From the NCBI GenBank assembly GCA_003963365.1, contig RXJG01000005.1, positions 322,811-386,810 on the forward strand: a stretch of 64,000 bases of DNA, written 5' to 3'. The stretch is from Sphingobacteriales bacterium (lineage in GTDB: Bacteria; Bacteroidota; Bacteroidia; Chitinophagales; Chitinophagaceae). Below the pieces are notes generated by a model, which worked only from the letters and a program-made list of their open reading frames with translations, was not told the origin of the DNA and ran no database searches. A program made the position numbers and the translations under genes. This document shows positions 26,144 to 34,208 of this stretch, piece after piece (position 1 is the stretch's first letter; the number at the start of each line of letters is the position of its first letter).

Positions 26144-27016
26144 TTATGGAGAATTTTTTCCCAGCCGTTTAATTTTGAAGAGCTGAAAAATGAGATATAA
26201 AAGAACGCCCCAGGAAATTATAATAATGGAATATGCCATTATATCTAGCCATAACGGCGACCTGCCTCTCCTGGCAAACAAAGTTCTTTTATCATATGCG
26301 TAAACGTATGTAAACTTGTTACCCCATGGAACAGTTTTTTCTATACTAAGGTTGCCATAAATATCATTGTCTTCCACTTTTGCAACCAATACCAGGTTAC
26401 CTTTATTATCTCCCGGCAAACTATCTCTTTTAAAATCAGCCGAAATGGTTCCTGAAGAATCAGTCGTGTATTGCGGTGGTTCATCTACACTCAAATCACC
26501 ACCTAATCTTTTTATGGCAAGTTTTACATCCACATTTTTTATGGGTGTCCATACAGAATCTTTTAATTCTTCTACTACGGCTATTATTTTTTTATCTTCA
26601 GCAGTATCAATTTTAATTCTTGCTTTTGTAATATCCAGCGTTCCGGTTGCTGCATTATATTCTTTAGAAGGTTCTGTAACCGCTATAAAATTTTGTTTGG
26701 CAGCTTTCATCCATTCAGCCTTTATTCCGGGTGGAAAAAAAATTATCAATTCACCCTCTTCGCCTGTTTCTCCTTTACCAACCAAATTAACCGGATCCTG
26801 AGCAGTAATATACACAGCCACTTTTATGCCGGCTAATTGCTGAAAATGATCATTGATCTTTGCTTTCGTATTTACCAGTATATGCTGATCATGGTTATTG
26901 TTATTGAAATAAGCTAAATTAACAATGGGATCAATTTTGCTTCCCTGTGCAACAGAAGTGTTACTAATACTGAATAAGATCAGTAAAACGGCAAAAATAT
27001 ATTTATGCTTTTTCAT
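26144..27016 (-). CDS. exported, C-terminally membrane-anchored protein of the redox block
   Basis: The 290-residue protein has a signal peptide (YIFAVLLILFSISNTSVAQ), an extracytoplasmic region with two beta-sandwich-like stretches (LAGIKVAVYITAQDPVNLVGKG and PIKNVDVKLAIKR), and one C-terminal membrane helix (SIIIISWGVLLYLIFQLF) with a basic tail. No cofactor motif is seen. Its start overlaps the end of the NrfD gene by 14 bases, so it is coupled to it. I infer an accessory or scaffold role in the quinol-oxidising complex; a bacterial Ig-like/CARDB fold is possible but not shown. Confidence 0.6.
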   Translation of the reverse strand: MKKHKYIFAVLLILFSISNTSVAQGSKIDPIVNLAYFNNNNHDQHILVNTKAKINDHFQQLAGIKVAVYITAQDPVNLVGKGETGEEGELIIFFPPGIKAEWMKAAKQNFIAVTEPSKEYNAATGTLDITKARIKIDTAEDKKIIAVVEELKDSVWTPIKNVDVKLAIKRLGGDLSVDEPPQYTTDSSGTISADFKRDSLPGDNKGNLVLVAKVEDNDIYGNLSIEKTVPWGNKFTYVYAYDKRTLFARRGRSPLWLDIMAYSIIIISWGVLLYLIFQLFKIKRLGKNSP

Positions 27017-28310
27017 GCTCTTCGGTTTCAGTTAATGTTTCCTGGATGGGAATTATAGGAAAAAATCTTGCAAACAAGGTGATGATCAGCATTGCTCCGG
27101 CCAAAGAACCAATAGCAATAGCCCATTCTTCCCAGCTTGGAAAATAATGGCGATAGTTTGCGGGCACATCCCGCATTGGTAAAAATGGATGGAGTAGTGT
27201 AGGCGTTACAATAAGATACCGTTTAAACCATGAACCAATTACTACCAGTATACCGGCTATAAAAGCAGGCAATGGTTTTCTGCCACTTTTGAATAAAAGG
27301 ATGACAATAGGAATAACCATTGCAGTTAATACAGCAAACCAAAACAGTGGTGCAAACTCTCCGGTAAACAAACCGGTTAAATGTTCTTCTTCCGGTTTTT
27401 TCATTTTGAATGCCGGTACGAGGAATTCGTTGATATTAAAATACAGGTATAGCAGTGCCAGCATTACCAGCAACTTGCCCATCTTATCAAAATGGCTTTC
27501 TGTAATATATTTTTCCAGTTTGTACGATTGGCGAAAAACATACATTGCCACTACCACACCCCCGGCACCAACAAGAAATGCCCCGGAAATAAAATAAGCG
27601 CCAAAGTTGGTACTATCCCAACCGGGCCGGTAGGTAGTTGCAAAAAGCCAGGATGTAACGGTGTGAATGGAAAAGGCAATAGGAATAATAGTAATGGATA
27701 ATATTCCAATTGATCTTTCACTGATTTTAATTTGATCTGGAGTATTTTTCCAAAATGAACCTAAAAAACGGTACAGCTTATTAAGTTTAGCCCCGGTCTT
27801 TTCTTTAAACTTCAGCAGTATTTTAAAATCGGGTAACAGTGGTATATACAAAAGCAAAAGACTCACAAAAAAATAGGTAGTGATTACAATCACATCCCAT
27901 ATAATGGGTGATTGCAGGCGGCCATGAATAAATAAATTATAAAACCTTTCGGGTCGCCCCATATCCACCACTATAATGATAGCAGCGAAGGTGATGGCAG
28001 CAACAGCTATTATTTCAGCAATTCTTGTTAAGGGTGTGCTCCAGTGTACGTTAGTCAATCTTAGTACTGCTGTAATAAGTGAACCAACCAGGCTGATGGC
28101 CACAAAAAAAACAAAGTTTGAAATATATATACCCCATGATACATAATCCCGCATGGACGTAACTACTAATCCGTTGGAAAGTTGTCGTATATATGCTACT
28201 AAACCAACAATGCAAAGCGCCGTGAGAACTGCCAGCCAAATTTTTCCTTTTTTGCCGAATGGTTGCGGCAAAAGGTCTTCTGTTATTTTTTGTTTGATTA
28301 TGCTATCCAC
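27003..28310 (-). CDS. nrfD: NrfD/PsrC-family quinone-reactive membrane subunit
   Basis: A 435-residue polytopic protein with about ten hydrophobic helices. The start (VVTSMRDYVSWGIYISNFVF), GRPERFYNLF and the later SGAFLVGAGGVVVAMYVFR are characteristic of NrfD/PsrC/HmcB-type integral membrane subunits, which exchange electrons between menaquinone and a partner ferredoxin. It lies 3 bases after the four-cluster ferredoxin gene, the normal partner. It resembles the ActC/ActF subunits of alternative complex III in family only; the other ACIII genes are absent. Confidence 0.85.
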   Translation of the reverse strand: MDSIIKQKITEDLLPQPFGKKGKIWLAVLTALCIVGLVAYIRQLSNGLVVTSMRDYVSWGIYISNFVFFVAISLVGSLITAVLRLTNVHWSTPLTRIAEIIAVAAITFAAIIIVVDMGRPERFYNLFIHGRLQSPIIWDVIVITTYFFVSLLLLYIPLLPDFKILLKFKEKTGAKLNKLYRFLGSFWKNTPDQIKISERSIGILSITIIPIAFSIHTVTSWLFATTYRPGWDSTNFGAYFISGAFLVGAGGVVVAMYVFRQSYKLEKYITESHFDKMGKLLVMLALLYLYFNINEFLVPAFKMKKPEEEHLTGLFTGEFAPLFWFAVLTAMVIPIVILLFKSGRKPLPAFIAGILVVIGSWFKRYLIVTPTLLHPFLPMRDVPANYRHYFPSWEEWAIAIGSLAGAMLIITLFARFFPIIPIQETLTETEEHEKA

Positions 28311-28313
28311 TTG

Positions 28314-29252
28314 TCAGGATTTTGATTTATCTGTTATGGTAGTATCACTCTCTTCTTTATTTTCAAAGGGGAAGTTTCTGTTTACCGGGGGCAGGTAATA
28401 AACACTCGGTTTGGTTCCTAAATCTTCCATTAACCGGTAACCGGCTTTATCTTTAATTAAATCAGAAAAACGGAATGTTTCAGAACCATTCGTTACAGAA
28501 TCTTCCAACATATCTCCAAAAAGGAAAACACCATTGGGGCAGGCAGACACACAATGAGGCAGGCCGCCTTTTCTCACCATATCGGGACAGAAATCACATT
28601 TACCAACGGTACCCTTTTTCTGAGGAATACTGCTTTCGCATGAATAGGGTTTTTCTGCAATCTCTTTTGGAACTCCCGGATCTTCCCAGTTAAACACCCT
28701 TGTTGAATAAGGGCAGGCTGCCATACAGAAACGGCAACCGATACAACGATCACTATCTATCAAAACAATTCCATCCTGTCTTTTGAAAGTGGCATCTACC
28801 GGGCATACCTTTACACAGGGCGGTTCATCACAATGCATACAAGTAGTGGGTTGCCAATAAGGAGCTGTATGATCAGCATCCTGCATAGGATAAACTTTTA
28901 TCCAGTTTTGACCGGGATGTATGTGATGCATGTGGTTACAGGCAGACTGGCATTTCTTCAAACTCTTGCAACGGGACAAATCTATCACCATTACAAACTT
29001 TTTACCGGCAATGCCTTTACGGGCCACATCATTGGAAACGGGGGGAAGATCAGGAACAGGTTTTAAAAAAGCTTTGTCCACCTCAATAATCTCTCCATCA
29101 ACAGATAACAGTTTTACTTTTTCACCAGAAGCTTTAACCAGTTCATCTGATGGTTCAAAAGGATTTTTCTTTGGAGTACATCCTGCTGCTGCCAGGCCCG
29201 CCAGTAATCCGGCAGCAATAAATTCCCTCCTTGAATTTTCAGTTGTATTCAT
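28314..29252 (-). CDS. Tat-exported lipid-anchored 4Fe-4S ferredoxin subunit
   Basis: The N-terminus SRREFIAAGLLAGLAAAGC combines a twin-arginine signal with a lipobox, so the protein folds with its clusters and is then anchored on the outer face of the inner membrane. Four cysteine groups follow: CKSLKKCQSAC, CMHCDEPPCVKVCP, CIGCRFCMAACP and CDFC...HCVSACPNG, the NrfC/DmsB/PsrB pattern. It should pass electrons from or to the NrfD subunit. The first group has a widened CxxxxxC spacing. Residues 46-59 share a short motif with the neighbouring small Tat protein. No molybdopterin partner is encoded nearby. Confidence 0.87.
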   Translation of the reverse strand: MNTTENSRREFIAAGLLAGLAAAGCTPKKNPFEPSDELVKASGEKVKLLSVDGEIIEVDKAFLKPVPDLPPVSNDVARKGIAGKKFVMVIDLSRCKSLKKCQSACNHMHHIHPGQNWIKVYPMQDADHTAPYWQPTTCMHCDEPPCVKVCPVDATFKRQDGIVLIDSDRCIGCRFCMAACPYSTRVFNWEDPGVPKEIAEKPYSCESSIPQKKGTVGKCDFCPDMVRKGGLPHCVSACPNGVFLFGDMLEDSVTNGSETFRFSDLIKDKAGYRLMEDLGTKPSVYYLPPVNRNFPFENKEESDTTITDKSKS

Positions 29253-29271
29253 TGATTGCAGATGTAAATGA

Positions 29272-29532
29272 TTATTGTTTTTTAATCCATTCCTGTAATT
29301 CCTTATCGGTTACTTTCTTTTTAACAGCATTCACTTTAGACATATCTACTTCAACCAGCTGACCATCTTCCGTTAATAATTTTTGCACAGAAGCCGGCGC
29401 AGGAACAACACAGTTTATTGCTTCCTTCTGTTTATTAAAGAACCGGAGTTTTAATAAGGGGATCAACGATAATAATCCCAATCCATATAAAAACTTTCTT
29501 CTTTCTTTTTTTTGTTCAGCAAACTGATCCAT
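29272..29532 (-). CDS. small Tat-signal membrane-anchored protein of the redox block
   Basis: An 86-residue protein with ERRKFLYGLGLLSLIPLLKL, a twin-arginine-like signal that may act as an uncleaved anchor. The rest is QKLLTEDGQLVEVDMSKV and a lysine-rich tail. The LLxxDGxxVEVD string also occurs near the start of the ferredoxin encoded 19 bases downstream (KLLSVDGEIIEVD). This suggests a shared recognition peptide or a partial duplication. No cofactor-binding residues beyond one cysteine are seen. Function unknown. Confidence 0.55.
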   Translation of the reverse strand: MDQFAEQKKERRKFLYGLGLLSLIPLLKLRFFNKQKEAINCVVPAPASVQKLLTEDGQLVEVDMSKVNAVKKKVTDKELQEWIKKQ

Positions 29533-29587
29533 TGCGTTAAAATATGTGTAGGAAATAATTTAAATGCCCTGCTTAAAATATTGTTTA

Positions 29588-29995
29588 TTATTTTTTTAGC
29601 GTACGCATATAATTCACAACATTCCATATATCTTCTTTTTCAGGAATTTTTTTCTTGAAAGAAGGCATATCACCTCTGCCGGCTACTACTTTATAGAATA
29701 ATGATCCGTCTGACTGAGATTGAAATGAAGCTTTTGTAAAATCAGAAGGTTGTGTTTTTAACTGGGCTGCTTTTTTCCCATCCCCCAATCCTGTTTTACC
29801 ATGACAAGACATACAATGCAGACTCCATACTTCTTTTCCTGATGCAATAGATTCTGAACTGGATTTAACAGGGTTTGCTTTTTTTGCATCAGCATCAGGA
29901 ACATTCCATGGCTTGGGTGCCTGCTGTTGCATAATGGTAAAACTGGCTGAAACAATGCCGATGGCAAAAACAAAAGCGATACTTAATTTTTTCAT
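29588..29995 (-). CDS. monohaem c-type cytochrome
   Basis: The 135-residue exported protein has a signal peptide and a class I cytochrome c domain with CMSCHG as the haem site. A methionine ligand is plausible in GDMPSFKKKI, followed by the C-terminal helix DIWNVVNYMRTL. It should shuttle electrons in the periplasm between the NrfD/ferredoxin pair and the outer-membrane components encoded upstream. It is separated by 20 bases from the DUF5777 barrel gene and by 55 bases from the small Tat protein gene. Confidence 0.87.
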   Translation of the reverse strand: MKKLSIAFVFAIGIVSASFTIMQQQAPKPWNVPDADAKKANPVKSSSESIASGKEVWSLHCMSCHGKTGLGDGKKAAQLKTQPSDFTKASFQSQSDGSLFYKVVAGRGDMPSFKKKIPEKEDIWNVVNYMRTLKK

Positions 29996-30015
29996 TGCTA
30001 AGTTATTAAAGGGGT

Positions 30016-30963
30016 TTAAAAATTATACAGTCTGGTTATGTTAAATCCTATTACAAATTGTCCTTTTGTAAAATCGTTATGGTTTAAAAGATTATTATCC
30101 TGTGGTAATGTATAACCATAGTTGCCTATAAACACCTGGAAATCGTGGCCACTGGTACGCATATCCAAACCAATACTCAGGTTCGGATTAGGGTTATTCA
30201 TCGGGTGTTGTGTTAATGGCTGATCGTAGTTAACTATGATAGCAGTTTTTTCTGAAATCTTATATCTTCCACCAATACAAAATGAAAGATGATCATTCTT
30301 TAATTTGGGGAGTATATTTTTGTTATCATCGTAATATCCTTCCACATTATTAAAATGGGTTAGATTAATACCAGCCTGTACGGAAAAAGCATTGGTGATT
30401 TTTCTTGCTATTAATAACTGGTTAAAAAATGTAAGCCTGTCGGAAAAAGTAACGATGGGCAAAGAGCTGGTTCTTTTTCTTGTGTCCATTGCTGCATTGG
30501 CATATAACGTTACTGACACTGGCATTCTATTATCCTTTGTTTGTTTTAACAGGGCATACTTGGCATTAAAATCAACAACCATATTATTGTTATTAGCGCC
30601 AAAGCCAACTTGTAAATTGCTGATGGGTACATAGGCAAAACCAAGCCGCATATTTGCTCCGCCAAAAATTCCAAACAAATCAGTAAATCCATTATTTGTT
30701 GGTCCAAAGCGGTGGTGGATTCCAAACTCCAATGTTCCTTTTATGGGAACCATTACTGTTTGTTCATCGATGAGATAATTTCCTTCAAACGTACTTTTTA
30801 CATACTTCTTTTTTACTACAGTTGAGGCAGAAGTATCTTCTGTTGCACTGGTTGCCGTTGTATCCTGTGCAATTAAAGTATTACCCATAGCCAGTATCGT
30901 AGCTATCACCAGTAATACCATTTTATTACAGGCAGGCGACGTGTATTTATATATATGTCTCAT
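30016..30963 (-). CDS. DUF5777-type outer-membrane beta-barrel protein
   Basis: A 315-residue exported protein with strand patterns of a beta barrel (GTLEFGIHHRFG, GGANMRLGFAYVPISNLQVGFG, ending GQFVIGFNITRLYNF with a terminal aromatic). The GTLEFGIHHRFGP region and its length fit the DUF5777 family, which I recall next to cytochrome and YceI genes in Bacteroidota. It could be a porin-like partner for a haem protein. It lies between the CX4CH lipoprotein gene and the cytochrome c gene with short gaps, in one transcription unit. Confidence 0.68.
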   Translation of the reverse strand: MRHIYKYTSPACNKMVLLVIATILAMGNTLIAQDTTATSATEDTSASTVVKKKYVKSTFEGNYLIDEQTVMVPIKGTLEFGIHHRFGPTNNGFTDLFGIFGGANMRLGFAYVPISNLQVGFGANNNNMVVDFNAKYALLKQTKDNRMPVSVTLYANAAMDTRKRTSSLPIVTFSDRLTFFNQLLIARKITNAFSVQAGINLTHFNNVEGYYDDNKNILPKLKNDHLSFCIGGRYKISEKTAIIVNYDQPLTQHPMNNPNPNLSIGLDMRTSGHDFQVFIGNYGYTLPQDNNLLNHNDFTKGQFVIGFNITRLYNF

Positions 30964-30973
30964 AATAATTTAT

Positions 30974-31372
30974 TTAATTGTTTTTGGCGCCTTGTTTTAT
31001 CCAGGCATAAATTTTTGCATTGCTCATTACATCCAGTGAACCGCCAAGCGGCATCGTTGGTGATTTTTTACCTGTTAACCAAAATATCAATTCACTGTTA
31101 TCAGGATCATTTGCTGTTATATAATTACCACCTGTTAAAGATATGTAGGCGTCAGCGGCAGACAGGTCGGGGAGTTGTGCACCCGGAACATGACATCCGC
31201 TTAACGCACAATTAGTCTTAAAAATGGGAATTATATCTTTAGCAAAACTCATTTCATCTGTAATAGAGTTACCAGGATTTTCTACTATAGTAACAGCCTT
31301 ATTACATCCTGCAACAGTAAACAGCAGTACGCTAGTCAAAAAAGACGCTATTGCTATTTTATACTTACACAT
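30974..31372 (-). CDS. lipoprotein with CX4CH haem-like motif
   Basis: A 132-residue predicted lipoprotein (lipobox TVAGC). The mature part contains FAKDIIPIFKTNCALSGCHVPG, in which Cys-x4-Cys-His replaces the classic CxxCH. A later SPTMPLGG could supply the methionine ligand, and AKIYAWIKQGAKN is a typical cytochrome c last helix. Similar CAxSGCH proteins in Bacteroidota are usually annotated as cytochrome-c-like. Haem attachment through four spacer residues is possible but not proven here. It is 10 bases upstream of the DUF5777 gene. Confidence 0.65.
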   Translation of the reverse strand: MCKYKIAIASFLTSVLLFTVAGCNKAVTIVENPGNSITDEMSFAKDIIPIFKTNCALSGCHVPGAQLPDLSAADAYISLTGGNYITANDPDNSELIFWLTGKKSPTMPLGGSLDVMSNAKIYAWIKQGAKNN

Positions 31373-31399
31373 GATGATTGTTTTTAGAATGATCTGTTA

Positions 31400-32728
31400 C
31401 TATTTTTGAAACGTTAAAACAAGGTTTGGATTAATTCCATGCTGATAGTTGGAACCATTCCAGATAGCCACACCAAACTGCTGATCATTTAAAGAGGAAA
31501 AATCAATGTCTTGTTTTAATACATCAGCTGTTTTTAGTTTGCGGGAATATTCTACTATCCATCCGGTACCTGTATAAACTGCTACACCTTTAATATCTGA
31601 TCTTCCGCCTATCAAAGGGGCGGCAACGATTCCGGGAATTGCTTTAAGTGCCGTTGCTCCATTGGGATCGGTGTTTGGCCTGTTGTAATCAGTAGTAGTT
31701 GTGGGGTCAATAGTGGAGCCATCATTTAATGTTAACACCCCTGTTGAATCAACGCCTACGACTTTACGGGCAGTACCACTGCTCAATGTGTCTGTTGCCA
31801 TAATAAAAGCTTTGCCACTGGAACCCGGTATAACCCATAATGGAACATTTACAGAAGCTCCTGTACCATTTAATTTTAATGTTACCCTGTTGGTAATTTC
31901 ACCCTGAACCGGAGAGACAGTGTAGTTAGGACGATTTGGCCATGTTGCCGAAGTAGTACCATCAGGATATATATCATCTACATGGCGGCCGTTTGCATTT
32001 CCCCCTGTTAAATTGGTAATAGATGGCCCGCCTGCCCAGTCCTGGTAGTTATCATCCATAAAATGTAATGAAGCATCCTGGCTCATATAGCCTAAACGCC
32101 CCCACCACATGTCAATCTTTTCATCTGGTCCATTTGTATAGTGATTACCGCTTGCTGCATTAGAGGTATAAACAGCAGGATTTTTTGAATAATCCATATA
32201 AGGACTAAATACATGGCAGCTGGCATAGCAGGTTTGTGTTAAAAACTTAGGTGTGGAATAATTGATATTCCAGAGCATTGCCAGTTTATCTTCTCCCCAA
32301 CCGGCTCTTGACAAAACTCCGCTTGAATTAAAAGTCCTTGAACTTGGTTCCTGTGCCCACCGCTTTGTTGATGGATCAAAATACCAGGGACTTACAAAAT
32401 TATTTTTTGTAGCATCAGCCCATTCTACCAAAAAATAGATATTATCATTATCATACATGGACCGTATGGTAGCCGGATATTGTTCACCTATATAACCGGT
32501 AAATAATCCATTACCCGGATCCGGTACTTCCGGACTAATATCCAGTTTGGTTGCCTTATTCCAAACATCATCAATTTGTCCGTCAATAGTGGGGGCAACA
32601 GTTGTTTTGTACGAAGTGAGTTCATTGGTGTTAACTACGGCAGAGGTTACTACCTGATCTTTTTTGGTGCAATACGTTAAAAGCGTTGCAGTGATTATTA
32701 TTGCAGCCAGTAATGGAAGAGCTTTCAT
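31400..32728 (-). CDS. ethylbenzene-dehydrogenase-related haem-binding lipoprotein
   Basis: The 442-residue predicted lipoprotein (LLTYCTKK) has the fold signature of the ethylbenzene dehydrogenase gamma-subunit/DOMON-like group: APTIDGQIDDVWNKA near the start, DNDNIYFLVEWADAT, and a C-terminal WIVEYSRKLKT. Within it, QTCYASCHVFSP contains Cys-x3-Cys-His, possibly a covalently bound haem in addition to the b-type pocket. In other systems this subunit carries electrons for periplasmic molybdoenzymes, but no such enzyme is encoded here. It is first in the tight 32.7-to-26.1-kb run. Confidence 0.75.
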   Translation of the reverse strand: MKALPLLAAIIITATLLTYCTKKDQVVTSAVVNTNELTSYKTTVAPTIDGQIDDVWNKATKLDISPEVPDPGNGLFTGYIGEQYPATIRSMYDNDNIYFLVEWADATKNNFVSPWYFDPSTKRWAQEPSSRTFNSSGVLSRAGWGEDKLAMLWNINYSTPKFLTQTCYASCHVFSPYMDYSKNPAVYTSNAASGNHYTNGPDEKIDMWWGRLGYMSQDASLHFMDDNYQDWAGGPSITNLTGGNANGRHVDDIYPDGTTSATWPNRPNYTVSPVQGEITNRVTLKLNGTGASVNVPLWVIPGSSGKAFIMATDTLSSGTARKVVGVDSTGVLTLNDGSTIDPTTTTDYNRPNTDPNGATALKAIPGIVAAPLIGGRSDIKGVAVYTGTGWIVEYSRKLKTADVLKQDIDFSSLNDQQFGVAIWNGSNYQHGINPNLVLTFQK

Positions 32729-32949
32729 AAAAAGAGCATTTAAATTTGAACTTTAAGTAATAGTCAAATTTTTAATTATTTCTTTTTATGAAAGCTGATG
32801 GTTGTTAAGTTGTCACATGAACTATGTCATAAATTTGTCAGTGATAAAAAAAGTTTGCAATTCTATTGTTAATGAATTTGTATTAACAGTGCTACATTGA
32901 AAAAATTCTTATTGCCAGTTGAAAATACAGGCTACTAACTTCTGTTAAA
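32729..32949. other. intergenic region, no gene seen
   Basis: A-T-rich gap upstream of the haem-lipoprotein gene. It holds several TGTCA words on either strand (around 32810-32845) but I could not build a convincing palindrome or a TAnnTTTG box. Confidence 0.4.
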
Positions 32950-32982
32950 TAAATAAAGGTTATGTGCGATCCACATAACCTT
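32950..32982 (-). terminator. terminator of the 33.0-kb membrane-protein gene
   Basis: AAGGTTATGTG and CACATAACCTT form a perfect 11-bp stem with a 5-base loop. On the minus strand it is followed by a T-rich but interrupted tail. Confidence 0.6.
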
Positions 32983-33005
32983 CTAACAAATCGTTTCTTA
33001 TTGTT

Positions 33006-33413
33006 TTAAGGATTCAGTTTGGCAAAAATCAATCCGGCAACAAAAGCCTGCAATACTCCATACCCTAACCAGGTAAGTGTCATTTGCAATGAAACATCAA
33101 TAGCACTAAAGGTTAACCAAAGTACAGGTACCATGGCAACAATTCCATAAACCAATGCTACTTCAATAGCTCTTAAAACAAACGGGCCTGTGAATTGATC
33201 TTTATATCTTTCCCAGAACCATTTTAATGCAAAGCTTACTATAAATGGATGAACATAAAACATCCAGTCAACTTTTCCTGATGAGCGGAATACCGGGCTG
33301 AAATATTCCTCCATTAACCCGGGCATTACGCTAATGGCTAAATAGCTCAACCCTAAACTCAGGATCAGAAGAATAACACCTGCAGATAAACTGGCAATTA
33401 GAGCTTTTTTCAT
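33006..33413 (-). CDS. small integral membrane protein
   Basis: A 135-residue protein with four hydrophobic segments (starting AGVILLILSLGLSYLAI and ending LQAFVAGLIFAKLNP) and a charged loop KWFWERYKDQFTG between them. I recognise no catalytic or metal motif. It sits between a YceI-like gene and the haem-lipoprotein gene on the same strand, so it may be part of the redox block, but it has its own terminator. Function unknown. Confidence 0.55.
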   Translation of the reverse strand: MKKALIASLSAGVILLILSLGLSYLAISVMPGLMEEYFSPVFRSSGKVDWMFYVHPFIVSFALKWFWERYKDQFTGPFVLRAIEVALVYGIVAMVPVLWLTFSAIDVSLQMTLTWLGYGVLQAFVAGLIFAKLNP

Positions 33414-33508
33414 TTTATTACTGTTTGAGAGTTTATTAAAATTGTTGTTTCAAATTATTTCGTTTTCAAAAAAAGTTTTATGATGGGTGTTTGCAGGTGA
33501 CATGATTT

Positions 33509-34120
33509 TCATTGTACCGGTTTCAGCATTAACTGAAATTGAACGTTTAATTCTTCTTCTACTTTAATCAGCCCGGCAAGCCTTGTGGGTGGCTTTAGAC
33601 TAAAGTCAGAAAACAAGATTTTACGATTACCGGTTAATATCATGTTTTTATTATTATTCTGAATAGCATAGTTGACTTCATATTGTTTGGTAACTCCCGC
33701 TAATTGAATTTCAACAATACCTTTAGTAACCTGGTTCATATTTGTTTCCCGGATCTTATCCATTGATATAAAACGAATCACCAGGTTCGGGTTTTCATCT
33801 GATTTTAATGTTTTTCTAAGATCGTTGGTCATAAATTTATGGCCACAGTCAAACCGGTTAATATTTATGGTTACGGAACCTTTTAATGATGCCCGTTTTT
33901 GTATGCCTTCATAACTCATATACACCAGTGTATCGGTGCGCAGGAATTCTTTAACCCCGCATTTAAATGTATTTACATTGGAACGGCCGTCAATAGTTAA
34001 ACTACTTTGCTGTTCAATAGCCCATTTTTCTACAGTAAGCACATTGCCCATTTCTTTTTGTCCTTTGGTTAAAGGAAGCCCAAGGAATAAGAAAAACAAT
34101 ATGGCCGCTATAATTTTCAT
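33509..34120 (-). CDS. YceI-like exported lipocalin-fold protein
   Basis: A signal peptide (KIIAAILFFLFLGLPLTKG) precedes a divergent YceI domain. LTIDGRSNVNTFKCGV, FDCGHKFMTNDLRKTLKSDENPNLVIRF and GIVEIQLAGVTKQYEVNY match the YceI order (substrate/quinoid-binding beta barrel), with GVTK corresponding to the conserved GxTK turn. YceI proteins bind polyisoprenoids or quinone-like lipids in the periplasm, which fits the redox setting. It is paralogous to the YceI protein at 35.6-36.2 kb, the two flanking an outer-membrane barrel gene. Confidence 0.7.
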   Translation of the reverse strand: MKIIAAILFFLFLGLPLTKGQKEMGNVLTVEKWAIEQQSSLTIDGRSNVNTFKCGVKEFLRTDTLVYMSYEGIQKRASLKGSVTININRFDCGHKFMTNDLRKTLKSDENPNLVIRFISMDKIRETNMNQVTKGIVEIQLAGVTKQYEVNYAIQNNNKNMILTGNRKILFSDFSLKPPTRLAGLIKVEEELNVQFQLMLKPVQ

Positions 34121-34138
34121 TTTATTAATTGACGGGAA

Positions 34139-34174
34139 GTAAAAAACCAGGTTGGTTTTGAAGCCAGCCTGGTT
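34139..34174 (-). terminator. terminator after the 34.2-kb barrel gene
   Basis: On the minus strand AAACCAGGCTGG and CCAACCTGGTTT pair (one G-T), followed by a run of T. It separates the barrel gene from the downstream YceI-like gene. Confidence 0.75.
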
Positions 34175-34208
34175 TATATCGCATATCAGGAAGAGCTTGC
34201 AATTTTTA

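Noticed and set aside
25869-26186. Plus-strand frame of 105 codons
   Set aside because: Antisense to the fatty-acid-hydroxylase relic; hydrophobic only because it is the complement of that sequence and of T-rich spacer.
32810-32850. TGTCA words as an Fnr/Crp-type operator
   Set aside because: The half sites do not form a palindrome with the needed spacing.
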